Assembly (NCBI GenBank): GCA_937874755.1
Contig: CALNBC010000091.1
Coordinates: 1-8,848 of the forward strand
From: an uncultured Clostridia bacterium
Lineage (GTDB): Bacteria > Bacillota > Clostridia > Christensenellales > CALWSW01
Reading direction: 5' to 3'
Length of the DNA: 8,848 nt
Shown: in pieces, positions 1 through 5,694 of the stretch
How positions within the stretch are numbered: position 1 is the first letter of the stretch
Layout: each line of letters begins with the position of its first letter
Translations under genes and position numbers: made by a program
Notes under the pieces: generated by a model
Database searches by the model: none
Seen by the model: the letters and a program-made list of their open reading frames with translations, nothing else
What the model was told of the DNA's origin: nothing

Positions 1-296
1 AGGGCAAGCCTGCTCTTGAGCTTCTCGCCCAGCAGGGAGAAAAGCCCTGAAAACACACCTTCGGCATTCGCGGCTTCACCCTTCGCAAGACTGCTCACCA
101 AGCCCATAAAATCCACTTCGCCGTATGTCGACCTGACCGATTCGGGCAACCCCCTGTACACATCGTCCAGTCCTCCTACCTCGAGGTTGCCAAGTTCGCT
201 GTCTATCATATCCCCCACAGTCGTTTCGCCTTTAGCATTCGAGGGGATGAGCAGCGCGATGAACACTAAGGCGGCGGCGAGGACAAGCCTTTTCAC
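1..296 (-). CDS. spoIIIAE: Stage III sporulation protein AE, N-terminal part (cut by left edge)
   Basis: This is the 5' end of spoIIIAE, whose multispanning membrane product belongs to the SpoIIIA complex that links mother cell and engulfed forespore. About 98 codons are visible. The protein opens with a hydrophobic signal-like segment (residues about 3-20, LVLAAALVFIALLIPSNA) followed by a polar extracytoplasmic stretch with the family-like sequence GLPESVR. The start is a GTG at 296 whose last two bases belong to the TGA stop of spoIIIAD (GTGA, 4-bp overlap). There is no strong Shine-Dalgarno of its own, so translation is probably coupled to spoIIIAD. Identity rests on operon position plus this N-terminal pattern; the membrane domain that would confirm it lies outside the window. 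Confidence 0.88.
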   Translation of the reverse strand, partial: MKRLVLAAALVFIALLIPSNAKGETTVGDMIDSELGNLEVGGLDDVYRGLPESVRSTYGEVDFMGLVSSLAKGEAANAEGVFSGLFSLLGEKLKSRLA

Positions 297-679
297 AGTA
301 TCAGCCCGGAGACGATGGTGAGCAGCGATTCGATAACCGGAAGCGCGAGCACTATCATCGCCGTTTTTCCGCCAAGCTCCACCTTGGAAGCGATAGCGGA
401 TTCCCCGGCATCTTTGCATAGCTGGACAGCTAGGTCGGCGAGTATGGCTATTCCAGTTACCTTGATTGCGATGCCCAGATAGTCTTCGCTGATTCCGTAC
501 CTGTTGGAAATATCCCGAACAAAACCAACAATGACTTCAAGCTGACCAAGGCACAGCATGACGAGCAGCCCACCCGCGGCGATGGAAAGTACCAGAGCGA
601 GTTCCGGTCTTTGGTTCTTGACCACCAGCGCCAGCACCGCAGCAGCGGCCCCGAGTACTGCGAATTTCATCACGTCCAC
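293..679 (-). CDS. spoIIIAD: Stage III sporulation protein AD
   Basis: A 128-residue membrane protein of the SpoIIIA channel, close to the about 133 residues of the B. subtilis protein. It has four hydrophobic stretches (about residues 5-20, 28-45, 68-86 and 104-127). The conserved block around residues 72-105, with KVTGIAILADLAVQLCKDAG followed by ASKVELGGK, matches the family (compare KIIGIAYIAEFGAQLTKDAG in B. subtilis). I chose the GTG start at 679 because a GGAGA lies 7 bases upstream; the in-frame ATG at 670 would be 16 bases away. It follows spoIIIAC by 16 bp and overlaps spoIIIAE by 4 bp. Confidence 0.95.
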   Translation of the reverse strand: MDVMKFAVLGAAAAVLALVVKNQRPELALVLSIAAGGLLVMLCLGQLEVIVGFVRDISNRYGISEDYLGIAIKVTGIAILADLAVQLCKDAGESAIASKVELGGKTAMIVLALPVIESLLTIVSGLIL

Positions 680-695
680 TTTTGTATCTCCATCA

Positions 696-893
696 TCAGT
701 AAAGTGAGAACAGCTTCCTCACGCTGTCAAAAAGCGTAACCAGTTGGTCTATTACCATTATCAGCACTATGATAAGCCCGGTCAGCGCAACGAGGGTCGC
801 TACCTCGTCCCTGCCGCTCTGTTTGAGCACGGCAACTATTACCGCCACTACCAGACCTATGCCTGCTATTCTGAAAATCAGCTCCACTCCCAT
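696..893 (-). CDS. spoIIIAC: Stage III sporulation protein AC
   Basis: A 65-residue protein made almost entirely of two transmembrane helices (about residues 5-23 and 31-52) joined by a short polar turn, KQSGRDEVA. This is the typical size and layout of SpoIIIAC, a small ring-forming membrane component of the SpoIIIA channel. The ATG at 893 is preceded by GAGG at a suitable distance, and the gene starts 12 bp after the spoIIIAB stop. The turn sequence, length and gene order AB-AC-AD together make the call secure. Confidence 0.95.
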   Translation of the reverse strand: MGVELIFRIAGIGLVVAVIVAVLKQSGRDEVATLVALTGLIIVLIMVIDQLVTLFDSVRKLFSLY

Positions 894-905
894 ACGGACC
901 TCATT

Positions 906-1385
906 TCACATCATCAGTATTATGACTGCAACCCCTGTCAGCACGCCCAGAGTTGAGCGAAGCTTGCCACCGTTTTTTGCTTTCGCCGAGGATTCCTCTA
1001 TCGCCTCGGATAATTCCACATCTACCCGTTCGAACTCCCTCTCCTGCAAAGCCATATCCCCCTTGCCGAGGGAGGCGAAGAACCTTCCGAGCGCCTGCCT
1101 TTGCTGCTCGTTTGCAGAGAGATTCTTTTCGACCTTTTGCCACGCTGCTGTTGGCTCCCCTGTGGTTTGAAGCGCTGCTGTGAAATCGGCGAATACTCCC
1201 CGGGCACGCACCTTCAGCACCGCAGTGGACAGGGGGGAGCCGCAAAAGGTTATCTCCCGACGAAGCTCCCTGAGCCCTGCGCGAAGCTCAATCAGCTCTG
1301 CGCACCGCGAGTAGAGTTTTTTGGCGGATCTCACTCCCGCCAGCGCACACAGGCAAAAAGCCAGCGTCATTGATATTGCTCTCAT
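906..1385 (-). CDS. spoIIIAB: Stage III sporulation protein AB
   Basis: A 159-residue protein with an N-terminal membrane segment (about 4-19), a long charged helical middle region and a C-terminal hydrophobic anchor (about 143-159, LGVLTGVAVIILMM). This is the SpoIIIAB layout; the B. subtilis protein is about 171 residues. Family-like features are LRELRREITFCGSPLS near residue 40 and the central SLGKGDMALQEREFE block. In the SpoIIIA machine it is thought to work with the ATPase SpoIIIAA, in a way compared with type II/IV secretion platforms. Two in-frame ATGs lie close together (1391 and 1385). I prefer 1385 because AGAGG sits 6 bases before it, whereas it directly abuts the 1391 ATG. The first about 98 bp lie inside the 3' end of spoIIIAA in another frame. 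Confidence 0.93.
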   Translation of the reverse strand: MRAISMTLAFCLCALAGVRSAKKLYSRCAELIELRAGLRELRREITFCGSPLSTAVLKVRARGVFADFTAALQTTGEPTAAWQKVEKNLSANEQQRQALGRFFASLGKGDMALQEREFERVDVELSEAIEESSAKAKNGGKLRSTLGVLTGVAVIILMM

Positions 1386-2274
1386 TTTCATCCTCTGCGG
1401 GTTTCAAGTACTCGTTCAGTACGCCTTCGATGGTTCCCGGTCCGTTCCGTTTGGAAAGCAGCACGTAGCGTTTGAAGGCACCTTCCTCGAAAAGTTTCCT
1501 GAGCACAGGCCTTTTCCTCACGCTCTCAGGATTGTCCCCGTGGGCACTGGCGTACACGGCTACGCCGGCTTTCGCGCAGTCGAGTATCGCTTCCGCGTCC
1601 TCCTGCTTGCCTATTTCGTCGGTAAATACCGCGCCGGGAGACATAGCCCTAAGGAGCAGCATGATGGCCTCCGCCTTAGGGCAGCCGTCTATCACGTCCG
1701 TCCTCTCGCCCACGTCTAGGGAAGGTTCACCCAAAGTGCAGCCCGCCAGCTCGGAGCGCTCATCTGCTATGCACACGTTGACAGGCGCTACCCCCTCACC
1801 TTTAGACATACTGCGTGCGAGGTCTCTCAAAAGGGTTGTCTTTCCGCAGCCGGGGGGCGAAATCAACAATGTTGACTTTCCGTAGACGAGGGGTAAAAGT
1901 TCCCGCGCCGCGCCCTTGATTTCCCGTGGAATGCGCAAGCAGAAAAATGTCGGTTCCGCTATTCGGAGCAGCTTGCCGTTCGCCACCACCGCCCTGCCGC
2001 AAAAGCCAGCCCTGTAACCGCCTGAAAGGGTAAAATATCCGTTCTTCAGCTCTTGCTCGGCAGCGTAAAGCGAATGTCCGCAAAGCTCCGAGAGCAGATC
2101 CTCGCAAAGCGGGCGATCCGCAATCGTCGAAAAGCGTCGTTCCCAGCCGTAGCCCAGTGCTTGAATCGGAGCGTTTATCCTCACGCGCAGCTCCGTCAGC
2201 GTTTCTCTTTCGCGGGCGGTGAGTTCTCCCAGCAGGGCTTCGAGCAAATTTGGCAGCTTTGCCGTATCGGCCAT
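1288..2274 (-). CDS. spoIIIAA: Stage III sporulation protein AA, secretion-type ATPase
   Basis: A cytoplasmic P-loop ATPase related to the motor ATPases of type II/IV secretion, expected to energise the SpoIIIA channel in the mother cell. With the chosen start it is 328 residues. Walker A is ISPPGCGKTTLLRDLAR (about 138-154). The Walker B-like TDEIG is at 218-222, and the conserved IADERSELAG and GERTDVIDGCPKAEA lie between them. The ATG at 2274 is preceded by a near-perfect AGGAGGTG with a 5-base spacer. A start at 2307 would place that signal inside the gene and upstream of the likely transcription start, so I rejected it. After the usual C-terminal GPGTIEG region the frame stays open for about 40 residues, overlapping spoIIIAB by about 98 bp. 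It is the first gene of the operon and follows a sigma-E-like promoter. Confidence 0.96.
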   Translation of the reverse strand: MADTAKLPNLLEALLGELTARERETLTELRVRINAPIQALGYGWERRFSTIADRPLCEDLLSELCGHSLYAAEQELKNGYFTLSGGYRAGFCGRAVVANGKLLRIAEPTFFCLRIPREIKGAARELLPLVYGKSTLLISPPGCGKTTLLRDLARSMSKGEGVAPVNVCIADERSELAGCTLGEPSLDVGERTDVIDGCPKAEAIMLLLRAMSPGAVFTDEIGKQEDAEAILDCAKAGVAVYASAHGDNPESVRKRPVLRKLFEEGAFKRYVLLSKRNGPGTIEGVLNEYLKPAEDENESNINDAGFLPVCAGGSEIRQKTLLAVRRAD

Positions 2275-2294
2275 GCCCTCACCTCCTGTTACAA

Positions 2295-2321
2295 ATCGTA
2301 TGAGCAAGAGGTTTCAAATAT
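2295..2321 (-). promoter_or_regulatory. Candidate sigma-E promoter of the spoIIIA operon
   Basis: On the minus strand ATATT (2321-2317) is followed, after 14 bases, by CATACGAT (2302-2295). The sigma-E consensus known from B. subtilis has an ATATT-like -35 and a CATACAAT-like -10 about 14 bases apart, so this is a strong match with one mismatch in the -10. Transcription would begin near 2288-2290, just before the AGGAGGTG (2287-2280) and the ATG of spoIIIAA at 2274. The spoIIIA operon belongs to the sigma-E regulon, which agrees with this reading. Confidence 0.75.
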
Positions 2322-2323
2322 AC

Positions 2324-2353
2324 AAAAAAAGAAGGACAGACTTCCCTATCCTT
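2324..2353 (-). terminator. Intrinsic terminator downstream of sigE
   Basis: Read on the minus strand, AAGGA pairs with TCCTT, and after one mismatch two further pairs close a 6-base loop. A C and then a run of seven T follow (2330-2324). It lies about 80 bp after the sigE stop and immediately upstream of the candidate sigma-E promoter, so it probably separates the spoIIGA-sigE transcript from the spoIIIA operon. The stem is short, so read-through is possible. Confidence 0.6.
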
Positions 2354-2431
2354 TAGCAAGAGCCTTCTTGGAGGTGTATAAGTTAGGCATATCTCAAACA
2401 GTTATAAAATTGGACATACTATTCCATCAAA

Positions 2432-3139
2432 TCACATCAAGCGCCCTATATCCCGCCTGAGCCTGAGTATGATGCGTTTTTCCAGCCGCGAAATATAGCT
2501 TTGGGAGATGCCCATCATGTCTGCCACCTGTTTTTGGGTTCTTTCAGCTTCGCCCATCAGACCGAAGCGCAGCACCATTATCTGCCTTTCCCTTTCGGAG
2601 AGCTTCGTCAGCGCAGATGCTAAGAGTTGCTTATCCACTTCCCCCTCTATTCCCTGATAGACGTCCGCGCCATCCGTGCCCAGAATATCCGATAGCAAGA
2701 GCTCGTTGCCGTCCCAGTCGGTGTTCAGTGGCTCATCCAGTGAGACTTCCGCCTTCAGTTTGGACGTGCGGCGCAGGTGCATGAGTATTTCGTTTTCGAT
2801 GCACCGCGAGGCATAGGTGGCGAGCTTTATTCGCTTGAGCGGGTCAAATGTATTCACCGCCTTAATGAGACCTATCGCGCCGATGGAAACCAAATCCTCG
2901 ATAGGAACCCCCGTGTTTTCGAATTTTCTTGCGATATAGACGACGAGCCGCAAATTGCGCTCCACAAGGGAGGAGCGCACCGTCATATCACCTTCGATAA
3001 GCCGCTCCATGGCTTCGGCTTCCTCTTCAGGCGACATCGGAGGCGGCAGAGTTTCGCTGCCACCGATGTAATAAACACCCTTTCTTTTTGGAAACAGCTT
3101 ATCGAATAGCCTGTAAAAAAACGCAAATAGCTTGTTCAT
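2432..3139 (-). CDS. sigE: RNA polymerase sporulation sigma factor sigma-E (pro-form)
   Basis: A 235-residue sigma-70 family protein directing early mother-cell transcription during sporulation. The identity is clear from the [15 protein letters not shown] motif at residues 22-36, the region around the pro-sequence cleavage site of SigE. Also conserved are [18 protein letters not shown] (region 2, about 60-77), [17 protein letters not shown] (108-124), [19 protein letters not shown] (133-151) and the C-terminal helix-turn-helix [19 protein letters not shown] (205-223). The first about 21-24 residues ([20 protein letters not shown]...) form an amphipathic, basic pro-peptide that would hold the factor at the membrane until SpoIIGA cleaves it. 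The ATG at 3139 has GAAGGTG just upstream and starts 12 bp after spoIIGA. The YYIGGSE motif excludes sigma-G and sigma-F. Confidence 0.97.
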   Translation of the reverse strand: MNKLFAFFYRLFDKLFPKRKGVYYIGGSETLPPPMSPEEEAEAMERLIEGDMTVRSSLVERNLRLVVYIARKFENTGVPIEDLVSIGAIGLIKAVNTFDPLKRIKLATYASRCIENEILMHLRRTSKLKAEVSLDEPLNTDWDGNELLLSDILGTDGADVYQGIEGEVDKQLLASALTKLSERERQIMVLRFGLMGEAERTQKQVADMMGISQSYISRLEKRIILRLRRDIGRLM

Positions 3140-3151
3140 GTCGCACCTTCT

Positions 3152-3913
3152 CTACACTGTGAATATTTCGGGGTTGATCAGCGCCTCGCATTCTGCCAGC
3201 CTTGCGGGGGAAAGGGCTATACAACAGCTTTTGTATTGCTCCTCGCTGCCTGCTGTGCGCATCATAGCTACAGCAGCGGGCATTTCTCCGGGACCGTTCA
3301 CTGTTGTGTACTGCACGAAGAGACCCGTTTCCTCCGGGAAGAGCTGCTTAGCCCTTTCGTCCACCACGATGACTCCCAGCCCAGTAATCGCCTCGCGTAG
3401 CGAACACCCCGTGTCCATTCGGGCGAGGAGAGTCATCGAGTTTTCTTTTGTGCGAAGTTCGACCTTCAAGTCCCGTTCGGGCAGCCTGACCTTTGCGAGC
3501 AGGTTTTTGATAGGTCTGGGCAAAAAAGTAGATATGCACAAAGCGACCAGCAGCGCCCGCACCGAAGTGTCCGCATAGAGCACACCTCCGGAAAAAGACC
3601 CCACCACCATATACGCCAATCCGCCCATGATGCAGGTGGAAAGCAACACGCAAAGCGCACATCTAAAGGCGCTTTTCCGGCTTTTTGGCAAAAAAGCGGC
3701 GGTCATCAGCGCAAGCAGCATCGCCTTTACCGGCAAGGACAAAAAGAAGCTGTTCGTCATCGCCAGCGCGGCGACCCCTGCGGAAATCGCGCAGGCGGCG
3801 GCCGTCATCCATCGGTTAAGCGCACTCTTTGCGAACGGCGCTGCAACGCGGAGTATAAGCAACCCCATAATCGCGTTGTCCAGCAAGAAAAGCTCGATAT
3901 AAGCCTCATGCAT
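3152..3913 (-). CDS. spoIIGA: Sporulation sigma-E processing aspartic peptidase SpoIIGA
   Basis: The membrane protease that removes the pro-peptide of sigma-E, triggered by the forespore signal SpoIIR. From the chosen start the protein has 253 residues. Five hydrophobic segments fill the N-terminal half (about 5-24, 38-56, 60-75, 85-105 and 117-132), and a cytoplasmic protease domain follows. The catalytic-type motif is DTG at 167-169 (LLARMDTGCSLREAITGLGV), corresponding to the active-site Asp of the family. The frame is open up to 4003, but only as a GTG without a ribosome binding site. The ATG at 3913 has GAGAGGGA about 5 bases upstream and gives the expected membrane-first N terminus. It is shorter than the 309 residues of B. 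subtilis, mainly in loops and N terminus. It lies directly upstream of its substrate gene sigE. Confidence 0.94.
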   Translation of the reverse strand: MHEAYIELFLLDNAIMGLLILRVAAPFAKSALNRWMTAAACAISAGVAALAMTNSFFLSLPVKAMLLALMTAAFLPKSRKSAFRCALCVLLSTCIMGGLAYMVVGSFSGGVLYADTSVRALLVALCISTFLPRPIKNLLAKVRLPERDLKVELRTKENSMTLLARMDTGCSLREAITGLGVIVVDERAKQLFPEETGLFVQYTTVNGPGEMPAAVAMMRTAGSEEQYKSCCIALSPARLAECEALINPEIFTV

Positions 3914-3946
3914 AACCTTCCCTCTCACCATTTCAGAGCACAGTGT

Positions 3947-3952
3947 ATCATA
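3947..3952 (-). promoter_or_regulatory. Weak candidate -10 element for spoIIGA-sigE
   Basis: On the minus strand TATGAT lies 33 bp before the spoIIGA ATG, which would give a short leader of about 27 bases containing the GAGAGGGA ribosome binding site. I find no convincing -35 hexamer at 17 bp and none at the 21-22 bp spacing known for the Spo0A-dependent spoIIG promoter. I also see no exact Spo0A box close by. This is a position-based guess. Confidence 0.25.
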
Positions 3953-4050
3953 TTCATTGTGCGCAAAATGTAGAAGCAGCACCGCGAACAATGTAGTATT
4001 CACGACGTACCGGTCGGAGGAAATCCATACAAATTAACACTATAAAGTGA

Positions 4051-4079
4051 AACGGGAGAAACGCTTGGTTTCTCCCGTT
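4051..4079. repeat. Perfect 11-bp inverted repeat (hairpin) upstream of spoIIGA
   Basis: AACGGGAGAAA (4051-4061) and TTTCTCCCGTT (4069-4079) are perfect inverted copies around a 7-base loop. Neither strand has a proper T-run after the stem (the minus strand continues TCACTTTATAG), so it is a poor intrinsic terminator by itself. It sits between a good terminator at 4090-4112 and the spoIIGA leader. It may act as a barrier to read-through or belong to the hairpin series to its right. Confidence 0.7.
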
Positions 4080-4089
4080 ACAGAGCGTC

Positions 4090-4112
4090 AAAAAAGACCT
4101 GCGGGCCTTTTT
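4090..4112 (-). terminator. Bidirectional-type intrinsic terminator after the right-hand operon
   Basis: On the minus strand AAAAAGGCC, loop CGCA and GGTCTTTTTT form a 9-bp stem with one G-T wobble and end in a six-T run. The plus strand reads almost the same way (AAAAAGACC, TGCG, GGCCTTTTT). This is the first convincing terminator met by transcripts leaving the two-gene operon at 4513-8848. It leaves a 3' untranslated stretch of about 400 bases containing the hairpin series. It would also shield spoIIGA-sigE from read-through. Confidence 0.75.
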
Positions 4113-4140
4113 CGCCGATGGGTTTTCGCTTCGCAAGGTC

Positions 4141-4382
4141 GTCGGCGAAGCCGACATCAATCCTTGATGAAATGCCGGAATCTGTGATTCCGGCTCAGGG
4201 TAATTTCGGTCACTTATGACCGAAATAGTACGGCAAAACTGACGCGCATGTCGCCAGTTTTGATTGAAGCTCAGGGGCTTCGACCCCTGAAACCCCGGGG
4301 ATGGAGTTTTTCGACAGTCTGAAGCGGCATCGCAATGTGCGGTGCCCCTTGGGTCTGGCTGTTCACAGCAAGACTCTAGAGT
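4141..4382. repeat. Dense series of unrelated hairpins in the intergenic region
   Basis: Consecutive inverted repeats fill this stretch. GTCGGC/GCCGAC is at 4141-4155 and CATCAA/TTGATG at 4155-4169. GCCGGAATC/GATTCCGGC (9 bp perfect, 3-base loop) is at 4174-4194, and ATTTCGGTCA/TGACCGAAAT (10 bp perfect, 4-base loop) at 4203-4226. CAAAACTG/CAGTTTTG is at 4234-4262 and TCAGGGG/CCCCTGA at 4271-4290. GGCATCGCA/TGCGGTGCC (9 bp with one wobble, 3-base loop) is at 4326-4346 and GTCTgGCTG/CAGCaAGAC at 4353-4374. A 10-bp palindrome ACTCTAGAGT (4373-4382) closes the series. The stems differ in sequence, but GCTCAGGG occurs twice (4193-4200 and 4269-4276). No protein frame explains it. It could be a structured 3' UTR, a non-coding RNA or a mosaic interspersed repeat. 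Confidence 0.75.
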
Positions 4383-4411
4383 GATTCTTCTTTCTTATAC
4401 AAGCATTATGA

Positions 4412-4495
4412 TTATCGATTTGCAAAACCTAATCCTATGTCGGGGTCGAAGAAGATTACATCCACCTCAGAAAGCGCCTTTCCTCTCGGTTGAAT
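4412..4495 (-). pseudogene. Possible gene fragment with VIFFDPD motif
   Basis: One minus-strand frame between the right-hand operon and the hairpin series reads IQPRGKALSEVDVIFFDPDI and then GLGFANR before a TAA at 4412. A buried beta-strand followed by DPD looks protein-like. From memory it resembles an ADxxFFDPDNGLE-type motif in uncharacterised bacterial proteins. No start codon or ribosome binding site precedes it, and the frame is blocked upstream by a TAG inside the neighbouring gene. At most it is the debris of a lost gene; chance is also possible. Confidence 0.18.
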
Positions 4496-4512
4496 TATTA
4501 TTACTGAAACTA

Positions 4513-5694
4513 TTAGACGGCTTTGTCGCTAAGGGATTGCCTCACTTCACCGGTTGGGTCGAGCAGCGCGTTGAGTTGCTTGGGAGTACAACAGTTTGCA
4601 TGTGCCAGCTGATTGCGACAAAAGTGCAAAAATCGCAGCCATTCTCTTGCCGATTCATCGGGCAGGTATAGGCAGTATTCGCCGGGTTGGCTTTGATGGG
4701 AAATCATGTAGACCAGAGTTCCCAGCTCTAGCTCGATGGGGTCATGGATGATTTGACCGTATTGGTATACCCCGTTAGACTCGAGCGCGGTTTCGATTTG
4801 TTGCCTCCATTGTTCTATGAACTTGATGCGCTCCATTTCAATCAATGGGAACACCACTTGCACCTGCGCCTCCCAGACGCGCTTTGTGAGTTCACTTATT
4901 CGGTTCGAGCGATAATATTCCAAGACGTGATAGCCGGGCGCAAGCCGCCCTCTTTGCGAGTAGTCGGGCATCTCACAGATTCGCCCGACGCCGCTTATTG
5001 GCTCCTCACTCGAAAATTCGACCGATTCAATCAGCATTTGCGACACCTCTGCATCCTTTTCGCATAAATTTGCAGACACCGCGGCTATGTATTTACTCCA
5101 ACTGTCGCTATACTGATCGCGCTTTTCGTTTAATATGAAGCTGTTAAACAGTTGCACATCGTGACGGCTGACGCAGCTCGCGTAATCGATATATCTTACC
5201 GACTTTGATGGGGCAGTAGGAAAGGGTTCGCGCACCTCTAGCAAAAAGAGACCGTCCTTGGCCGATGCTGCATACCCCTTGCAGAACTTCAGCCACGCCT
5301 TCGCATGTGCAGCGCTTAGCCCCTGCACCCACACGATGCGGTTTTGCAGCACCTTGTTGCGCAACAGGTAGGCTTGAATCGTTATGCTCGATTTTTCGCG
5401 ATATCCGTTTTGCACCGAGTCCGACGCAAATTTAGACAAAAGCAGCTTTCCGATTTTTGCATCGTTCACGCAATCGTCCTTCGCTTCGAGGGGTTCTATC
5501 AACAATTCTGAAGGAGTTTTCTGCCGAAGCTCATAGCTTATCGCGCTTTGCATTTGATTTGGCCACGGCAGATTGGGCGGGATAATCAGCATTGCAATCG
5601 CGTTATCCATCAGTGCATCGCAGGCGCTCACTACAAAAGTGCGTGGGCCTGTTATGTTGTTCCACCAGAAATCTTCCCAAGTGTTCCTTTGCAT
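4513..5694 (-). CDS. Unnamed protein with degenerate alpha/beta NTPase-like N terminus and C-terminal HEPN-type R-x4-H motif
   Basis: I do not recognise a named family. The 393-residue protein starts at the ATG at 5694, which shares one base with the stop of the upstream ATPase gene (TGATG). A perfect AGGAGGT lies 6 bases before it, so the pair is translationally coupled. Residues 6-45 (WEDFWWNNITGPRTFVVSAC to LIIPPNLPW) look like the opening of an alpha/beta nucleotide-binding fold, but ITGPRTF has no Walker A lysine. Residues 118-126 (NRIVWVQGL) and 149-157 (LFLLEVREP) are further buried strands. The C-terminal third (about 270-380) is helical and carries FLHFCRNQLAHANCC, with R360 and H365 in the R-x4-H spacing of HEPN ribonucleases. 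There is no signal peptide or membrane segment. An RNA-cleaving effector or a regulator paired with the ATPase is my inference; the HEPN reading rests on a short motif. Confidence 0.85.
   Translation of the reverse strand: MQRNTWEDFWWNNITGPRTFVVSACDALMDNAIAMLIIPPNLPWPNQMQSAISYELRQKTPSELLIEPLEAKDDCVNDAKIGKLLLSKFASDSVQNGYREKSSITIQAYLLRNKVLQNRIVWVQGLSAAHAKAWLKFCKGYAASAKDGLFLLEVREPFPTAPSKSVRYIDYASCVSRHDVQLFNSFILNEKRDQYSDSWSKYIAAVSANLCEKDAEVSQMLIESVEFSSEEPISGVGRICEMPDYSQRGRLAPGYHVLEYYRSNRISELTKRVWEAQVQVVFPLIEMERIKFIEQWRQQIETALESNGVYQYGQIIHDPIELELGTLVYMISHQSQPGEYCLYLPDESAREWLRFLHFCRNQLAHANCCTPKQLNALLDPTGEVRQSLSDKAV

Noticed and set aside
744..1719. Several plus-strand open frames opposite spoIIIAA-AC
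   Set aside because: They mirror well-identified sporulation genes and lack ribosome binding sites or recognisable domains.
2275..2307. Longer spoIIIAA starting at 2307
   Set aside because: The AGGAGGTG at 2287-2280 points to the ATG at 2274, and the sigma-E-like -10 lies inside the proposed extension.
3914..4003. Longer spoIIGA starting at the GTG at 4003
   Set aside because: No ribosome binding site there, and the extra 30 residues do not fit the membrane-first N terminus of SpoIIGA; the ATG at 3913 has a good signal.
4310..4316. Exact Spo0A-box core (TGTCGAA on the minus strand)
   Set aside because: It is about 400 bp from the spoIIGA start and lies within the hairpin series, too far to act in the usual Spo0A-activated spoIIG promoter arrangement.
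4141..4382. CRISPR array or tandem-repeat locus
   Set aside because: The hairpins differ from one another in sequence and spacing; there is no constant repeat-spacer pattern and no cas gene.
4013..4512. Insertion sequence or attachment site next to the ATPase operon
   Set aside because: No transposase or integrase frame, terminal inverted repeat pair or target-site duplication could be found, and no tRNA gene is present.
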